Shown piece after piece: positions 1 through 11,924 of a stretch of 64,000 nucleotides of DNA. Source of the stretch: Trachythela sp. YZ-2020 (taxonomy: Eukaryota; Cnidaria; Anthozoa; Malacalcyonacea; Clavulariidae); contig JADLSH010000184.1 in the NCBI GenBank assembly GCA_016169945.1, positions 2,480,001-2,544,000 on the forward strand. The letters are read 5' to 3'. A model generated the notes under the pieces. It was given only the letters and a program-made list of their open reading frames with translations, was not told the origin of the DNA and searched no databases. Position numbers and translations under genes: made by a program. Positions within the stretch are counted from its first letter, which is position 1. Each line of letters starts with the position of its first letter.

Positions 1-1017
1 AAAGGGACATTTTGCTGAGAATACCGTTTGAGTGGTTGATATTCCACTTGCTTTTCTTACGCTAAACACCAGTGAAAACCGTTCGACTTCGATTGAACAT
101 GTCAGGAACGACAGCTCGCTTCCAACTCTATATCCATTACATATCACGCATGCGAGGTTTTTAAACAGGTAATCACCCCCGTAGCTGAAGTGGACTCCAA
201 CCGGACCTTCAACACAGGCCTTGTATAAGGATGTGTCGTTTGTTAAGGTTTCGTTTGTTAAACTACAGTTGTCTATGTAATTTCTTCCAAAACAATATCT
301 TCTAGGATGAACCCTGGATGAAATAGAGTCAATGCTCCCCTCGTTGTTCACAATAAACTTTAGCTTAGCGTTCAGGTCAAATTCCTCGGGAGGTACAACG
401 TGTGTAGAAACCTCTATATCCCACGAAGTGTAATTTTCCACCCCATTACACGAAGCACAGTATTTATTCCGATATGTCCGGGAATTCGCTCCTACCACAG
501 GAATATAGTCTTCTATAGGGTAAGAGAATTTCGATGGGGCATTCTCACATCTTGTCCTCAGCTCGTCCAAAGGCCAGTCTGATGGACATTTAGAAATCAT
601 CCAAACTCCAGTCTCTACTGGACGGGAAATGTATTTGCACGGCGAATCCGGATTCATCGCAATACATTTCCACATCGAAGTTTTAGGTTCCAGCAATTTC
701 TGCCGACCGCATTTCTTTTCATAATCTGGGCAGCAATCAAAGAATATTTTATAGCAAGCTTCGTCGTAGTAACAAACAATCTTATGGTGAAATACAGTCT
801 CGTTCTCGGTACATTTTTTGTCATGGTAGTTAATTTCACGATGAAATCTTTCCTGGTGAAACAATCCCGATCTTTCTGCGAGGTTAATACGCTTCATCGT
901 GCCGGATTCATTCCTTCGAAGGTTATTCTGTGTTAAGCCAGAGTTTATAAATACACATGTAATCAAAAGAAATGAACCCAGGAAACTGCTAGAAAAAACT
1001 GTTTTTGATAGATCCAT
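1..1017 (-). CDS. Somatomedin-B/class-B GPCR family member, N-terminal part (copy 1, cut by window edge)
   Basis: The frame is open from the ATG at 1017-1015 to the left edge (339 codons), so only the ectodomain is in the window. It starts with a hydrophobic signal peptide, then a somatomedin-B-like cysteine cluster (C-Y-Y-D-E-A-C followed by D-C-C-P-D-Y and K-C-G) and the family-conserved block containing GVWMISKCPSDWP. It is collinear with the three complete copies in this window. The start was chosen because all copies share a V-M-D context at this Met, downstream of a conserved TATA-like box. The 7TM half should lie just outside the window. No introns or frame breaks are seen. Role by family: cell-surface receptor; ligand unknown. 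Confidence 0.85.
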   Translation of the reverse strand, partial: MDLSKTVFSSSFLGSFLLITCVFINSGLTQNNLRRNESGTMKRINLAERSGLFHQERFHREINYHDKKCTENETVFHHKIVCYYDEACYKIFFDCCPDYEKKCGRQKLLEPKTSMWKCIAMNPDSPCKYISRPVETGVWMISKCPSDWPLDELRTRCENAPSKFSYPIEDYIPVVGANSRTYRNKYCASCNGVENYTSWDIEVSTHVVPPEEFDLNAKLKFIVNNEGSIDSISSRVHPRRYCFGRNYIDNCSLTNETLTNDTSLYKACVEGPVGVHFSYGGDYLFKNLACVICNGYRVGSELSFLTCSIEVERFSLVFSVRKASGISTTQTVFSAKCPF

Positions 1018-1099
1018 TACGCTATCAGCTTTCTCTCATGGGCTCTTCACTCTGAATACACGAAAATATATGATCGAACACCGTCAACGTTAGATCAGT

Positions 1100-1110
1100 G
1101 CTTTATATGT
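1100..1110 (-). promoter_or_regulatory. TATA-like box of receptor copy 1
   Basis: On the minus strand this reads ACATATAAAGC, about 85 bases upstream of the ATG. It is followed by a stretch resembling GTTGACGGTGTTCGA that recurs at the same position before the other copies. The conservation between copies supports a shared core promoter. Transcription starts are not known. Confidence 0.5.
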
Positions 1111-2963
1111 CATAAGTGTTGTGCCTTCAGTGATCCTATATTAGCCAATCAGCATTCAGCAGGTGTACTACAAAATCCTCGCCCCAGCTCTCTACTATTG
1201 TTTATATAGGGCGTTATATACTAACTATAACTTATAAGAATATTAAGTTAGCTTTACGAAAACTTCTGAATGTAACAAAAAATGTCAAGACTCAAGGAAA
1301 GATTTTGGTGACGTAACATTTATATTACCTAGCCAAGCATAATCTGCATTAGGGTGACTGACTTAGATTGTACATGTGAAAGGTCAATGTTCTCTTCACA
1401 CAAAGCTGCTTATAAGATAAATTTGTGGAAAAATTGTTTCTCAAACTTTGACATTTTCACGTGCAGCTAGTCTCACAAACTGTCACGCTTGACGGAAGTA
1501 ATGAATATAATATTTACCTTGGGCCGAAATAATGTTTACGTTACTAGAGTGTTGTAGCAAAAATTCATTATCTTTTCCACGTTATTCTAAATAATGTTTG
1601 CTAGTTGAACGTTTTCACCTGTCAACCAAGCAAACATCTTTCTATCTTTTATAATTGATTTTAAAATTGATGATTCTATTTCATTATCATAAATTTATCC
1701 TAAATTGGCTAAAATGTAGATTTCATAGAAGCCGTTCCGTAACATGCATGTGTGATATCATAGTCCCAAAAATACAGTGTCTGGAAACGCGGCAAACTTG
1801 AAAGTTTATAGCCATGTCCGTGGGTTGATGTTTAGTGTGTACTGAGAGTGCACGTTTTCTTTGTTTTACAAATGTTAATATTCAGCTGCACGGAGTTTAT
1901 TGGCTGCTTCCTTTATTATGCTAAGAGAACATTGTGTTTACAGAGCGTGAAGGTGCACAAACATGAACAAAAACATAGAACAAAAGCTTTAGATGCGTTT
2001 CCAGACACTGTTATAGGGACTATGCATGGTGATATATAGTATTCAGTTTATAGCAAGACAAGCTGGCTACACTAGTTGGCATTGCAACTTTGCCTTTGAT
2101 CCGTCATTGCAAATAGATAAGCTTCAATGGTCTGCCGTTGATAATTCTTTAATTGTGAGTAGCCAGCAGACTGCCTTGCTTTTTCAATCGTCTTTGAAAT
2201 CGATCTCTCTATGAAAGTGCACCATTTAAAAAACGCAAGTGCTCTATTACAGTATTAGCCTGTGTGCATGTCGTGTGTGTTTATATATAACAAGACTGTC
2301 AAGACGCTCTATTGAGCGCTAGCGTTAAGTTGCTGGCGCTATGGGAATTAACTGCATTTTTAAAAATACGTGTTGATTCGTTAAATTCTAGAACCGTAGA
2401 TATTTTGACACCTTAGTCCTTATACACCTATTAATTGCATGTCGCTTGCGAACATGAACAATAAGCTCAAACTATAAGTCCCCTTCTCTTAAAACACTCC
2501 TATCAAATTTGATAAAATGGCATTTATATTCTTGCGATTACATTTTTTTAAATTCACGTTTAAACTTTCAACTTATCTATGTGTGTTTTTTTCTGTGTTT
2601 AAACGAACAAGGAAAAGTGGCGAGCGTTATTACTGTAGCTAAAATATCTCATACGTGCGGTGCCATGAGTGTGGGCCGGGTAGAGTATAACGAAGATTCG
2701 GCAGTTGAGTTGTGTAAAGCTACCTGAAAAAATAATAGATACTTTGTGAAGAAGTTTATCTCCTGCTCCTATAGCAACAATTTTAATCCATGAAAATTTT
2801 TACTTATAAAATATATGTAAAATGCTTATAGGTATAAAGATAGGGAAAAGCATCCATTAATTTTCTCTCTAGAAGTCAGATATTAAAAGGAAAACAAAGA
2901 TCACATGCCTAGGATTGACAGATTGAGACTAGATAGCATTTACTGATGTGTTATTACTCATAC
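1111..2963. other. Intergenic, no gene seen
   Basis: AT-rich sequence with many stops in all frames. The first 100 bases still resemble the 5' flank of the other receptor copies. At about 2611-2740 there is a stretch ending in GTTGTGTAAAGCTACCTG that recurs in inverted orientation near 52080-52160, so it belongs to a dispersed repeat. Nothing else is recognised. Confidence 0.6.
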
Positions 2964-3333
2964 CAGTGAGCTCCATATACATCTGGAGTAAGAACTCGCG
3001 TCCAAAAAGTGAAGCTGAAGATGTCGGGAATTGACGTCCAGTGCCAGTCCCTTTCTATTGTTTTTGTCTGCGCGGTTTGCACAAGCCGGCAAGGAGTGTG
3101 CCAAAATTTGTTTTTTATTTCGATTCATAAAGAATAACATCATGATTTTATGAACTAATAACTTGATTAGCGATATAATCTGTTAGAATAAACTGGAATT
3201 AGCTGGAAAAAATGGTATGAAAACAATTTTTGACCTTCATTAGTTTGGACGTCAATTGCCGCCATCTTGACTTCGCTTTTCCTATTGGCCGAACATTAAA
3301 AGTTCTTACTCCAGATACATATGGAGCTCACTG
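2964..3333. mobile_element. Non-autonomous terminal-inverted-repeat element (MITE)
   Basis: The ends are inverted copies of about 32 bases: CAGTGAGCTCCATATACATC on the left and its near reverse complement ending CTCACTG on the right. The element is 370 bp and non-coding. The direct duplication (block A/B) has its left breakpoint inside it, so only its right half recurs at about 20803-20975. I could not identify a clean target-site duplication. Confidence 0.7.
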
Positions 3334-3659
3334 ACCTATACTTGTAACATTTAGATATAATATTCGTTTTCAGAATCTTATAAGCTTTAAAACGACATAG
3401 AACACGCTGGCAAATATTATGTGAATTGTTAATTATCTATCCGTCGCGATCTATCATTCAAAACGGCGATTCTTTCACAAGCGTACAACTTAAGGTAGCG
3501 TGCCCCTCAATCGCATGCGGACTTATCGAATTTGTTAATGCGATTTGCTGATAGCGGGATTAACGCGCGCGCTTTGATATTGATGTATAAATCAGATGCA
3601 TGATTCGTCAGAAAACTCGATTTCCTAATTTTGTTATAGTGCATACCTACTTTTACTAC

Positions 3660-3905
3660 GCGAGGATTTACGTAAGAGTTTCCTCAACTCTTAATATTGT
3701 TTCGTCATGAGTACAAGCATTGCATGAGAGTTGGCAAGCGAGAGTTTACATGAGAGTTTACTCGCAATACTTGTACTCATATATGAGCAACCAATATTAA
3801 GAGTTGAGAAAACTCTCATGTAAACTCTCGCTTGCCAACTCTCATGCAATGCTTGTACTTATATGACCATGCAAACAATATTAAGAGTTGTGAATCGAAG
3901 ACTCT
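3660..3905. repeat. Minisatellite unit arranged as a palindrome
   Basis: One and a half copies of the 80-bp unit that is tandemly arrayed in block B (21300-22135) are followed directly by reverse-complement copies, meeting near 3770. Key words are AGAGTTGGCAAGCGAGAG and ACTCTTAATATTG and their complements. The same locus is head-to-tail in B and head-to-head here. Confidence 0.8.
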
Positions 3906-4917
3906 CAAGTGGTCTCCATCTTAAATAAATGTGACAGTAATTTATTCATATGTCAAACCTTTACGTTGTTTAGCTTACTTTATTAACTTCGTCAAAGAGT
4001 AACCATTATAATTATTTATATTATAAGTAGTATCTAACGAGCAATTTGATTGGCTAATGCGCGTGCTTTATGACGCAATAAAGCACGGCCAGCGTTTTCA
4101 TTTTTCTCACTTCGTCCCCGCTTGTTAAATTTTCCTCGGAATTGTCAATACAATATGAACAAAATTATAATAGTTTTAAATCCAAAGTCTGTCAAAAAGC
4201 AAGAAAAAATAGACCTAAACGAGATGGAAAAAAGCCAGCCAACAAATAACAACGGAACATAAACGGCGTATAAAGATTCGTAGCTGTTTCTGAGTTTGAA
4301 ATATACTTTTTTGCTTGAAAGTTGGCATTCAACGGCGACAAGAAACGCGAAAGTCTGTATTATTTTGACATATAAAGGTACAAAAACTGTTTTTAAACAC
4401 AAACCAAACCAAATTTATCCACAGTTCTAGGTGCAAAAAATTAAAATTAACCATTTTGGCATTGATTTAGATATAAACAATATGTGTACAGTTTTTAAGC
4501 TGTCAAGATGCAACGACAAAAACCTACACAAATACGACATGTTTATGCATTTCTTGACAGTTTGTCTGAGAAAATTTTTAACCACCAACCACTGAACTTG
4601 CAAAAAAAACACAAAAAATATGCAAACAGTACCTTCAAACAAAAACTGCCTGATATATTTGGTTCAAGATGAAAAATCAACTTGACAGCCAATGTCGTCA
4701 AAGCAGCTTGACAAAAACGGAAAAACCCTTCGCTTTTATACGAATCCAGGACAATAGTGAAGCAGAACAACGAAAAACCAATCTGTCTATCATTGTGCAC
4801 TATATTGGAAAAAAATTCAACAGTTTTTGTGCCTTTTTAATCCCTAATTTTAGTTGAGTTGCAAGTTTTTCGCTCCTTCGCCGGCCAGAATTCAAGCTTG
4901 TAGATGTAAGATGTTGC
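3906..4917. other. Block-A-specific insertion, left part; no gene seen
   Basis: Up to about 4010 this aligns with 22140-22250 of block B. From about 4010 to 6225 block A has extra DNA absent from B (B runs straight from ACCATTATA to CAAATTATGG). This left part is AT-rich and non-coding. Confidence 0.55.
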
Positions 4918-5437
4918 CACAGAGTAGACACTATACAGAGGCTTCACTTCAGGCAAAATGCGTAACCGGCCGCTATTCTGTCTGATGATGACTTTAAAAT
5001 AGAGTGGAAAATTTACAGTCTCTCAAACTCGTCTTGTTTTATTCATATTTTGAATTTCAAAATGACATTACTCTCCGGAATTTGTTTTTTTTCTTTATTT
5101 TCTTAAATTATCGGCCGGCCGCCATGTTCCTAGCCAGTGCGGTAACGAGAGGCATTCACCCCCCCGAACAAGATGGCGGCCGATATTTTCGGAAAATAAC
5201 CGGCATAAGAGACCCTTGTTATTTTCTTTATAACGGTTTACCTTGACTGAAGTTGTGATTAACAACATTAAATAGTTAACTCGAATTTTTGCGGTATTTT
5301 TACGTCTAAAAATGCCCGCCATTTTGAATGTTTTCGGGGGGGCGAGCCTCTCCTTTGCGCACTGGCTAAGCATCGGTTACGCTCAAAACATTAGGATTTG
5401 ATACACAGTGAGGCCTCTTTATAGTGTCTACTCTGTG
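4918..5437. mobile_element. TIR element (MITE), 520 bp
   Basis: Perfect outer ends CACAGAGTAGACACTATA and TATAGTGTCTACTCTGTG, with inverted similarity continuing about 30 bases (AGAGGCTTCACT against AGTGAGGCCTCT). Flanked by ATGTTG on both sides, with one extra base on the left, a possible 6-7 bp duplication. The interior carries a second inverted motif, GGCCGCCATGTT against AAGATGGCGGCC. No transposase. Confidence 0.75.
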
Positions 5438-5439
5438 AT

Positions 5440-6230
5440 GTTGTACATTGTGATGTTCTACATTGTCCTCTTCAATGTATAAAATTAGGAGAAAGCCAGA
5501 TAAAACGTGTGGAGTCAACAAGATGCTTAGGTTTAGAAATAGATTGTAATTTGAAATGGAATATCCATGTTTCAACTTTAATTCTATCATTTAGCAAAAA
5601 ACTTAATCTGCTCAAATCATTATACTTCTTACCGCTCAACGCAAAACTGGACTTCTACTTCAAAGTTGTTTTACCTTCAATAACTTATGGTATCTTGTTA
5701 TGGGGATCGTGCGGGAAAACTTTGTTTGATGAATTGGAAAAGATACACATTCGGGCAGCAAAAGTAATCTTTAGATTGGATTGGAACACATCTGGGAAAG
5801 ACGTCATCAACAAAGCAAAATGGTTTACGTTAAATGATATGCACAAGCAACAACTTTTATATTTAGCGTATAAATGCTATCATAATCTTTCTCCACCAAC
5901 TTTGCAGACACTGTTTACAAAAAATGCTCATCGCTACCAACTAAGAAATAAAATAACTTATGTACTTCCTAAACCTAATACGGACATTCTCAAGAAATCA
6001 ATCTCCTTTCAAGCTGTTACTCACTGGAACGCGTTGAATCATGAACTAAAAACGTCTAAAACGTTTAAAGAATTTAAGAAATCTGTTAAAGCACTTACGT
6101 TGTAAGCGTGTAAAACACTCGGCTACGCCTCGTGTTTTACAAGCTTCTCTCGTATTCTCCCAACATTCACCCCTCGTGCATTATTACACCATAACGGCAC
6201 GCGACTCGTTTTTTAATTCTTAAACAAATT
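5440..6230 (+). mobile_element. 5'-truncated LINE, C-terminal end of the reverse-transcriptase ORF
   Basis: An open frame runs from about 5460 to the stop at 6103-6105 (about 200 codons are clear). It matches the region after the palm of CR1/L2/Jockey-type ORF2 proteins: CLGLEIDCNLKW, a hydrophobic LPSITYGILLWG block, then EKIHIRAAKVI, LYLAYKCYHNLSP and a C-terminal FQAVTHWNALNHELK. The motif order is the standard LINE tail. The catalytic FADD part and the endonuclease are missing, so this is a dead 5' truncation. It lies in the insertion that block B lacks. About 120 bases of possible 3' UTR follow. Confidence 0.8.
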
Positions 6231-6657
6231 ATGCATAAATTTAGTTAACTTGACTATATGTCATATGGGAGTTAAAGCCTCACGCGGCACATATATATGA
6301 GGGCAACAGCAAACGGTAACGTCGAATTCTATTTGCAGAATTTTCAATTCTCTTCGTTTGCTCATAATTTCAGTCTTATGTCAAAACAGTCATTCTACTT
6401 TTCAGTTTTGACATAAACAGCCCATTTCCTTTCTGCTGCTTAACAACACAAACATTGCCTATACATGGGTACGTCGTCTGACGTTTCAACCCAAAGCTCA
6501 AACTCCCTATTAGCCACTTACGTAAGACAAAACCCAAAAAGTAACTATGTCTATATCTATAAATACATGCAATTATATACAACTAAAAAAACATTGATAT
6601 TTCAATAACAACAAAATATTGGTCATCTCGAAGAGAGTCGTGGAGGGGTCAAATTGA
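6226..6657. other. Duplicated non-coding spacer
   Basis: Matches 22238-22982 in block B, apart from a TA-rich insertion there. A diverged copy in inverted orientation lies at about 19905-20110 (shared words GACGTTTCAAC and its complement). No coding potential. Confidence 0.6.
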
Positions 6658-7265
6658 GCCCCTGTTTATATGAGCTTTACATGAAGGGCTGGCCCTCCAA
6701 GGCGAGACTCCGCGTGCAATTCAAATCCCTATTAAAATTGATTTCGAACATATGAGAGGAGGGCCAGCCTTCCTAGGCGAGATCTCGCTATTGCCTATTG
6801 ACTACCCGAGATCTCGCTGAGAAGGACTGGAAATTTCTAGGGCTAGCCCTCCTAGTAGGGCTGAGTAATGCCGGTTTTCCACTTGCGAATTTTTTTCGTG
6901 CGAAGCGAATTTTTCATTTGTCTTTGGTCTCTCAACTGGAACCATGTGGAACTAATTGGATAAAGACAAAAGAAAAATTCGCTTCGCGCGAAAAAATTCG
7001 CAAGTGGAAAACCGGCTTAAAAAACTTGCCGCGTGTCTGTGTCAAACTCCGCTTTTCTATTCGTCATTTTCTATTTGAATATTTAGTTTTAGAACAATAT
7101 TCAATTGTCTGCTGGTTTTTATTCGAAAATTTGACAGGTAAAATATATATTTTTGACTTCGTAAGAAAATAAATGAGCGAAGTAATTTAATGCTGCAAAC
7201 ACGAGGTGAAAACCAGCTCTACTGGTAGGGCTAGCCGTTCATGTAGGGCTGATGTAAACAGGGGC
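6658..7265. mobile_element. MITE with GCCCCTGTTTA ends and TGA duplication
   Basis: Starts GCCCCTGTTTATATGA and ends GTAAACAGGGGC, flanked directly by TGA on both sides. Sub-terminal inverted blocks GAAGGGCTGGCCCTCC and GGTAGGGCTAGCC extend the arms. Two more copies lie at 22983-23424 and 23470-23862, the latter flanked by TTA. The 3-bp TNA target and GC-rich ends fit a PIF/Harbinger-type element; the superfamily is an inference. Non-coding, 608 bp. Confidence 0.75.
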
Positions 7266-7661
7266 TGAAGCTGATATTTGCCTACTTCACTGGGGAAATG
7301 AGATATAGACCACTGGGAATAAGACTTGCACCAGCAATTTTGGTGCAGGGAATGGGTTTTGGCAAATTAGTGGGTTGGGTGACCGCGATTCAGACAAAAT
7401 TTTGGCTGGAAAGATGGGGTATATCCCCCACCCGCCCCTTCTATGAACCATATACCCCCTCCCCCTTCTAACCACGAACATTTTTATAGTTCAAACGAAT
7501 ATAAGTTCTGAATGTTCCGTGGATTTCAGGATTATATTAAGTAACGTTTATGTGTAGCAATAATGAAATAAAACTGAATTAAACACAGTGAGACTGTCCA
7601 TACTAAGAATTACTTCAAGTGGAATGTCTCGGTAACAGGGCTCATATCAACAGGCCCTTAA

Positions 7662-10600
7662 GAGGCAATGTCCACAAGAATCGAGCAAATCCAACAATTC
7701 GTGGCAAGAGTCAAAATTTCGAATTCGCTCTACTTTTAAATATAGTTAGGCCTTTATTAGATAACAATCGCTGGGCAGCCGGTTTTTGAAAATATTCTAT
7801 ATTTTTTGAGAAAATCGTTATACAAGAGTCCCTACCGGATACGCACGCGAGAGACGCCCAACACGCGAGAATTGCGATCAAAATTATCAAACTTCACACA
7901 GAGCGTGTGTCAAAAAGAAAATACATATTTCAAATCTTAAACATTTTGCTTATAATACAACTCTTTAACGTTGTTTGGGCGGAATTTGACGCTATTTGGG
8001 CAGTTGGAAAATATTCTGGAAGACAAAAGTCGGATGTATGTGTTTTCATATGCAAATTAGTATGCTCGAGAGAAAAAAAAATTTAAGTATCGGCAAGTGT
8101 TCTGATTGCAATGAAATTCAGTACATAGACTAAGGAAGAACATATCTTTCTATATTTGCAAAGTTTGGTTTGGGGAAAATGATTTGAGATTCACAACGAT
8201 CGCTTCATTTGTTTATAATTATTTGTAAAAATCACGCTTTCCGAACAAAGTTTGACTAACAATTTTTCCCAATAAAGAACGATCTGATTGCCGTAAAATT
8301 AACGCTAGAAACTAAGTAAGACATGTGCTTTCTGTTTTTGTAAAGTTTGGCTTGTAGAAATATATTTAGGCTCCAAAGAAAGCATTGCTTTTGTGCAATA
8401 ATTTACGCACGAAACATTGCTAATTGATGATTGCATGACCGACAGTTCAACTTCACAACTAGACGTCTGAATGCAACAAAATTTGCTCTAGAACCTTAAA
8501 AGAATCGTTTTTTCTATGCCCCATATACAGTAAGTTTAACTAGAAACATGAAATTCGGACTGGATATAAAGCTTTCAACATGGTAGTTAATACATCCGTG
8601 GCTGCATGTGCTTGATCAACGCGGCTAAGTCGATGATTACATGTTTGGGCTTTTGCTGTTAAAACCATTGTTGTTTCATGTTGTTGTACTTTAAGCCTAA
8701 CAAATACAGTAATAAAATCATACAAAACTTACTTACCAAAGCTTCTGATGTTGTTTAGAAGCCATCAGAATATGTTCGTGAATCGTGATCGTGACATCGA
8801 TGGAAATAGTATGCACACTAATGTCTGTGACACAGGTAATGGGCTGTTTATATGGAAGCTGGGCTGGCCAGTTTAGCGAGACAGCCCGGTATTAAAGTGG
8901 GATGAATTTCTCTTGTGTTTATATGAGAAAATTTCATCCCGCTTGCCGGGCAATTTTGTTGTTTTGACATTGTTTTGACAGTTGTTAAAAATAGCTCGCG
9001 GCGGCATCTTTGAACTTTCATCCCGGCAAACGGGCCAGCCCGCTTGTCCATGTAAACGCACGGTAGTTTTTACTATAAAATTAACTACACAGCTTACCGA
9101 GCTGTCTCGCTAAGCGGGCCAGCCCGACTTCCATATAAACAGTCCCTTAGTAGCTAGTGCACTTGGCTCCATTCCGCTCCCGTTTCTTAGTATTTTCATG
9201 TAGAGCGTTTTGAGTCAGAGATCAAAATGTCTTTATAAAATAGCTAAATTCACAAAGACTTGTTTAATGTTTTTCCATTGGACAACTATTTGAAGTAAAG
9301 GCGAGATCTCGCTTTCCAAGATGCAAATTTGGCCCAGTTGCCGGGATGAAAGTTCAAAGATGTCGCCGCGAGCTATTTTTAACAACTGTCAAAACAATGT
9401 CAAAACAAAGTCAAAACAACAAAATTGTCCCGGCAAGCGGGATGAAATTTTCTCATATAAACACAAGAGAAATTCATCCCACTTTAATACCGCTAAACGG
9501 GCCAGCCCGGCTTCCATATAAACAGCCCCTTACCAGTGTTACAGACCTTAGTGTGCATACTATTTGCATCGATGTCATGATCACGAACATATTCTGATGG
9601 CTTCTAAACAACATCAGAAGCTTTGGTAAGTAAGTTTTGTATGTTTTTATTACTGTATTTGTTAGGCTTAAAGTACAACAACATGAAACAACAATGGTTT
9701 TAACAGCAAAAGCCCAAACATGTAATCATCGACTTAGCCGCGTTGATCAAGCACACTGTGCAGCCACGGATGTATTAACTACCATGTTGAAAGCTTTTAT
9801 ATCCAGTCCGAATTTCATGTTTCTAGTTAAACTTATATGGGGCATAGAAAAAACGATTCTTTTAAGGTTCTAGAGCAAATTTTGTTGCATTCAGACGTCT
9901 AGTTGTGAAATTGAGCTGTCGGTCATGCAATCATCAATTAGCAATGTTTCGTGCGTAAATTATTACACAAAAGCAGTGCTTTCTTTGGAGCCTAAATATA
10001 TTTCTACAAGCCATACTTTACAAAAACAGAAAGCACATGTCTTTCTTAGCTCCTAGCGTTAATTTTACGGCAATCAGATTATTCTTTATTGGGAAAAATT
10101 ATTGGTCATATTTTGTACGGAAAGGGTGATTTTTACAAATAATTATAAACAAATGAAGCAATCGTTGTGAATCTCAAATCATTTTCCCCAAACCAAACTT
10201 TGCAAATATAGAAAGATATGTTCTTCCTTAGTCTATGTACTGAATTTCATTGCAATCACAACACTTGCCGATACTTAATTTTTTTTTCTTTCGAGCATAC
10301 TAATTTGCATATGAAAACACATACATCCGACTTTTGTCTTCCAGAATATTTTCCAACTGCTCAAATAGTGTCAAATTCCGCCCAAACAACGTTAAAGAGT
10401 TGTATTATAAGCAAAATGTTTAAGATTTGAAATATGTATTTTCTTTTTGACACACGCTCTGTGTGAAGTTTGATAATTTTGATCGCAATTCTCGCGTGTT
10501 GGGCGTCTCTCGCGTGCGTATCCGGTAGGGACTCTTGTATAACGATTTTCTCCAAAAATATAGAATATTTTCAAAAACCGGCTGCCCAGCGATTGTTATC

Positions 10601-10689
10601 TAATGAAGGCGTAACTATATTCAAAAGTAGAGCGAATTCGAAATTTTGACTTTTGCCACGATATGTTCGATTCTTGTGGACATTGGCTC
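7662..10689. mobile_element. 3.03-kb foldback (giant inverted repeat) flanked by TTAA
   Basis: The left arm 7662-9036 and right arm 9331-10689 are near-identical reverse complements (about 1.36 kb each) around a 294-bp spacer. The outermost bases are GAGGCAATGTCCACAAGAAT and, inverted on the right, GAGCCAATGTCCACAAGAAT. Both ends abut TTAA (7658-7661 and 10690-10693). Block B lacks the element. No transposase-like ORF is present; listed ORFs inside are mirror pairs with no recognisable domain. TTAA targets are used by piggyBac and Kolobok families, but the ends do not clearly match either. A younger MITE (8841-9146) lies at the centre. Confidence 0.85.
8841..9146. mobile_element. MITE at the centre of the palindrome
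   Basis: Ends GGGCTGTTTATATGGAAG and CTTCCATATAAACAGTCCC are inverted repeats. Inner blocks GGGCTGGCC and GGGCCAGCCC continue the symmetry. The right arm of the palindrome carries only part of the same MITE (about 9331-9533), so the palindrome axis runs through a MITE copy. Confidence 0.7.
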
Positions 10690-10909
10690 TTAAATCGTGT
10701 TTACACTTCGAGCATAGCCAAGGCAAGGCCAAGGTAATTGTGTTACGTTTATATTGTTTACATTACCACAAGGCTTGGCTTAGCGCGCCAGGGTAAGGCT
10801 AGGAGTCAAACCTAGGCAAACTTAAAACTTGATTACACTACCAAAAATCAAAATGTAAGCCAAAGCAATGCTCAGGCCAGGCCAAGGCTCTCTGTATAAA
10901 CACGGCTTT
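10690..10909. mobile_element. Small MITE with GTGTTTACA ends
   Basis: Inverted ends CGTGTTTACAC and TGTATAAACACG with inner GCATAGCCAAGGC and GGCCAGGCCAAGGC. The block B copy is 24750-24868, where the ends are exact (AAAGCTGTGTTTACA and complement). Both copies sit just 3' of a receptor gene. Confidence 0.65.
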
Positions 10910-10926
10910 AGTACACTCACTCTTAA

Positions 10927-11924
10927 TAGACGGCCAGCCAGCCTCGAAAAAAGTGACTGTCGATGGCATTTTTTGTTACAAGCAGGAAACCACACTAAAT
11001 GTCATCGGAGTGTGTTCACTTTGACGGTGAAAGTGGTTGCCCTCCGTAATTATTCTATTTATGTAGCGAAATTGGAAGGTTTTTATAACGACATTTCGAT
11101 AGATGGGATTCCATTTAAAAGCAGTTTTCGATATCATGGATTTATTGTAATTGGTTCACTGCCTAATTAGCATGTGCAAATTTCTCCTTTTCTTAATTGT
11201 CATAACTCAAAGTGACATGCTAATGAGAAACATGGTATTACTGGCACTTGTTAAAATACCTGTGTGGAGGCAAGTTTCATTATAAAGATGGATTTATTAG
11301 AACGAGTGGTTACCCAAAGGCTTAAATTCGTAAATTATTGCGTTTTATTTCGAATATTTACCGATTTTGAAGGTCTATGTGTTATAGTGAAACTACGTGT
11401 TTGCGCCAACATGCTGTTTTTCAACCATTTACATTCCAAAACTCGACTGGCTCAACAGAAGTATATTGTGTTACACGGGTGGCAACCGGGCGTGTAGTAC
11501 CGATTCGTATGTAATCTAAACATATGTGATTGTTGCCTGTCTGTAACACAACAAAAACATATTGTTGTGGCTTCTTTTTGAAAGGTCGTGTTTTGATGTA
11601 TTTGCGCCATGTTTCTTATTAGCATATCATTTTGAATTATACGAAAGAAGATTATCCAAATTTTACAAATGTTAATTAGATAGTCAGCCAATTAAAATAA
11701 AACACTGATATAAAACACAGCATTCGAAAAAAATCCCATCCTTCGAAATGTTTTAGAAAAAACCTTCAAATTTTAGCACATAGATAAAAAAATACGGTTG
11801 GCAACCACTCTCACCCTCAAAGTAAACACTATCCTGAGACATTTTGCGTATTTTCATGCTTGTAACAAAAAATGCCATCGACAGTGTTTTCTAGACACTT
11901 TTTTCAAGCTTGGCCGGTCGTCTA
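10927..11924. mobile_element. 1-kb TIR element inserted in the receptor stop codon (TSD TAA)
   Basis: Inverted ends begin TAGACGGCCAGCC on the left and TAGACGACCGGCC on the right (minus). Similarity runs for about 55 bases through GAAAAAAGTG, CTGTCGATGGC and ATTTTTTGTTACAAGCA. It is flanked by TAA at 10924-10926 and 11925-11927. The block B copy (24880-24895) has the empty site CTCTTAAGTCATT, which fixes the 3-bp duplication. No transposase is present, so it is non-autonomous. Its right TIR is read as coding sequence by the receptor gene. Confidence 0.85.
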
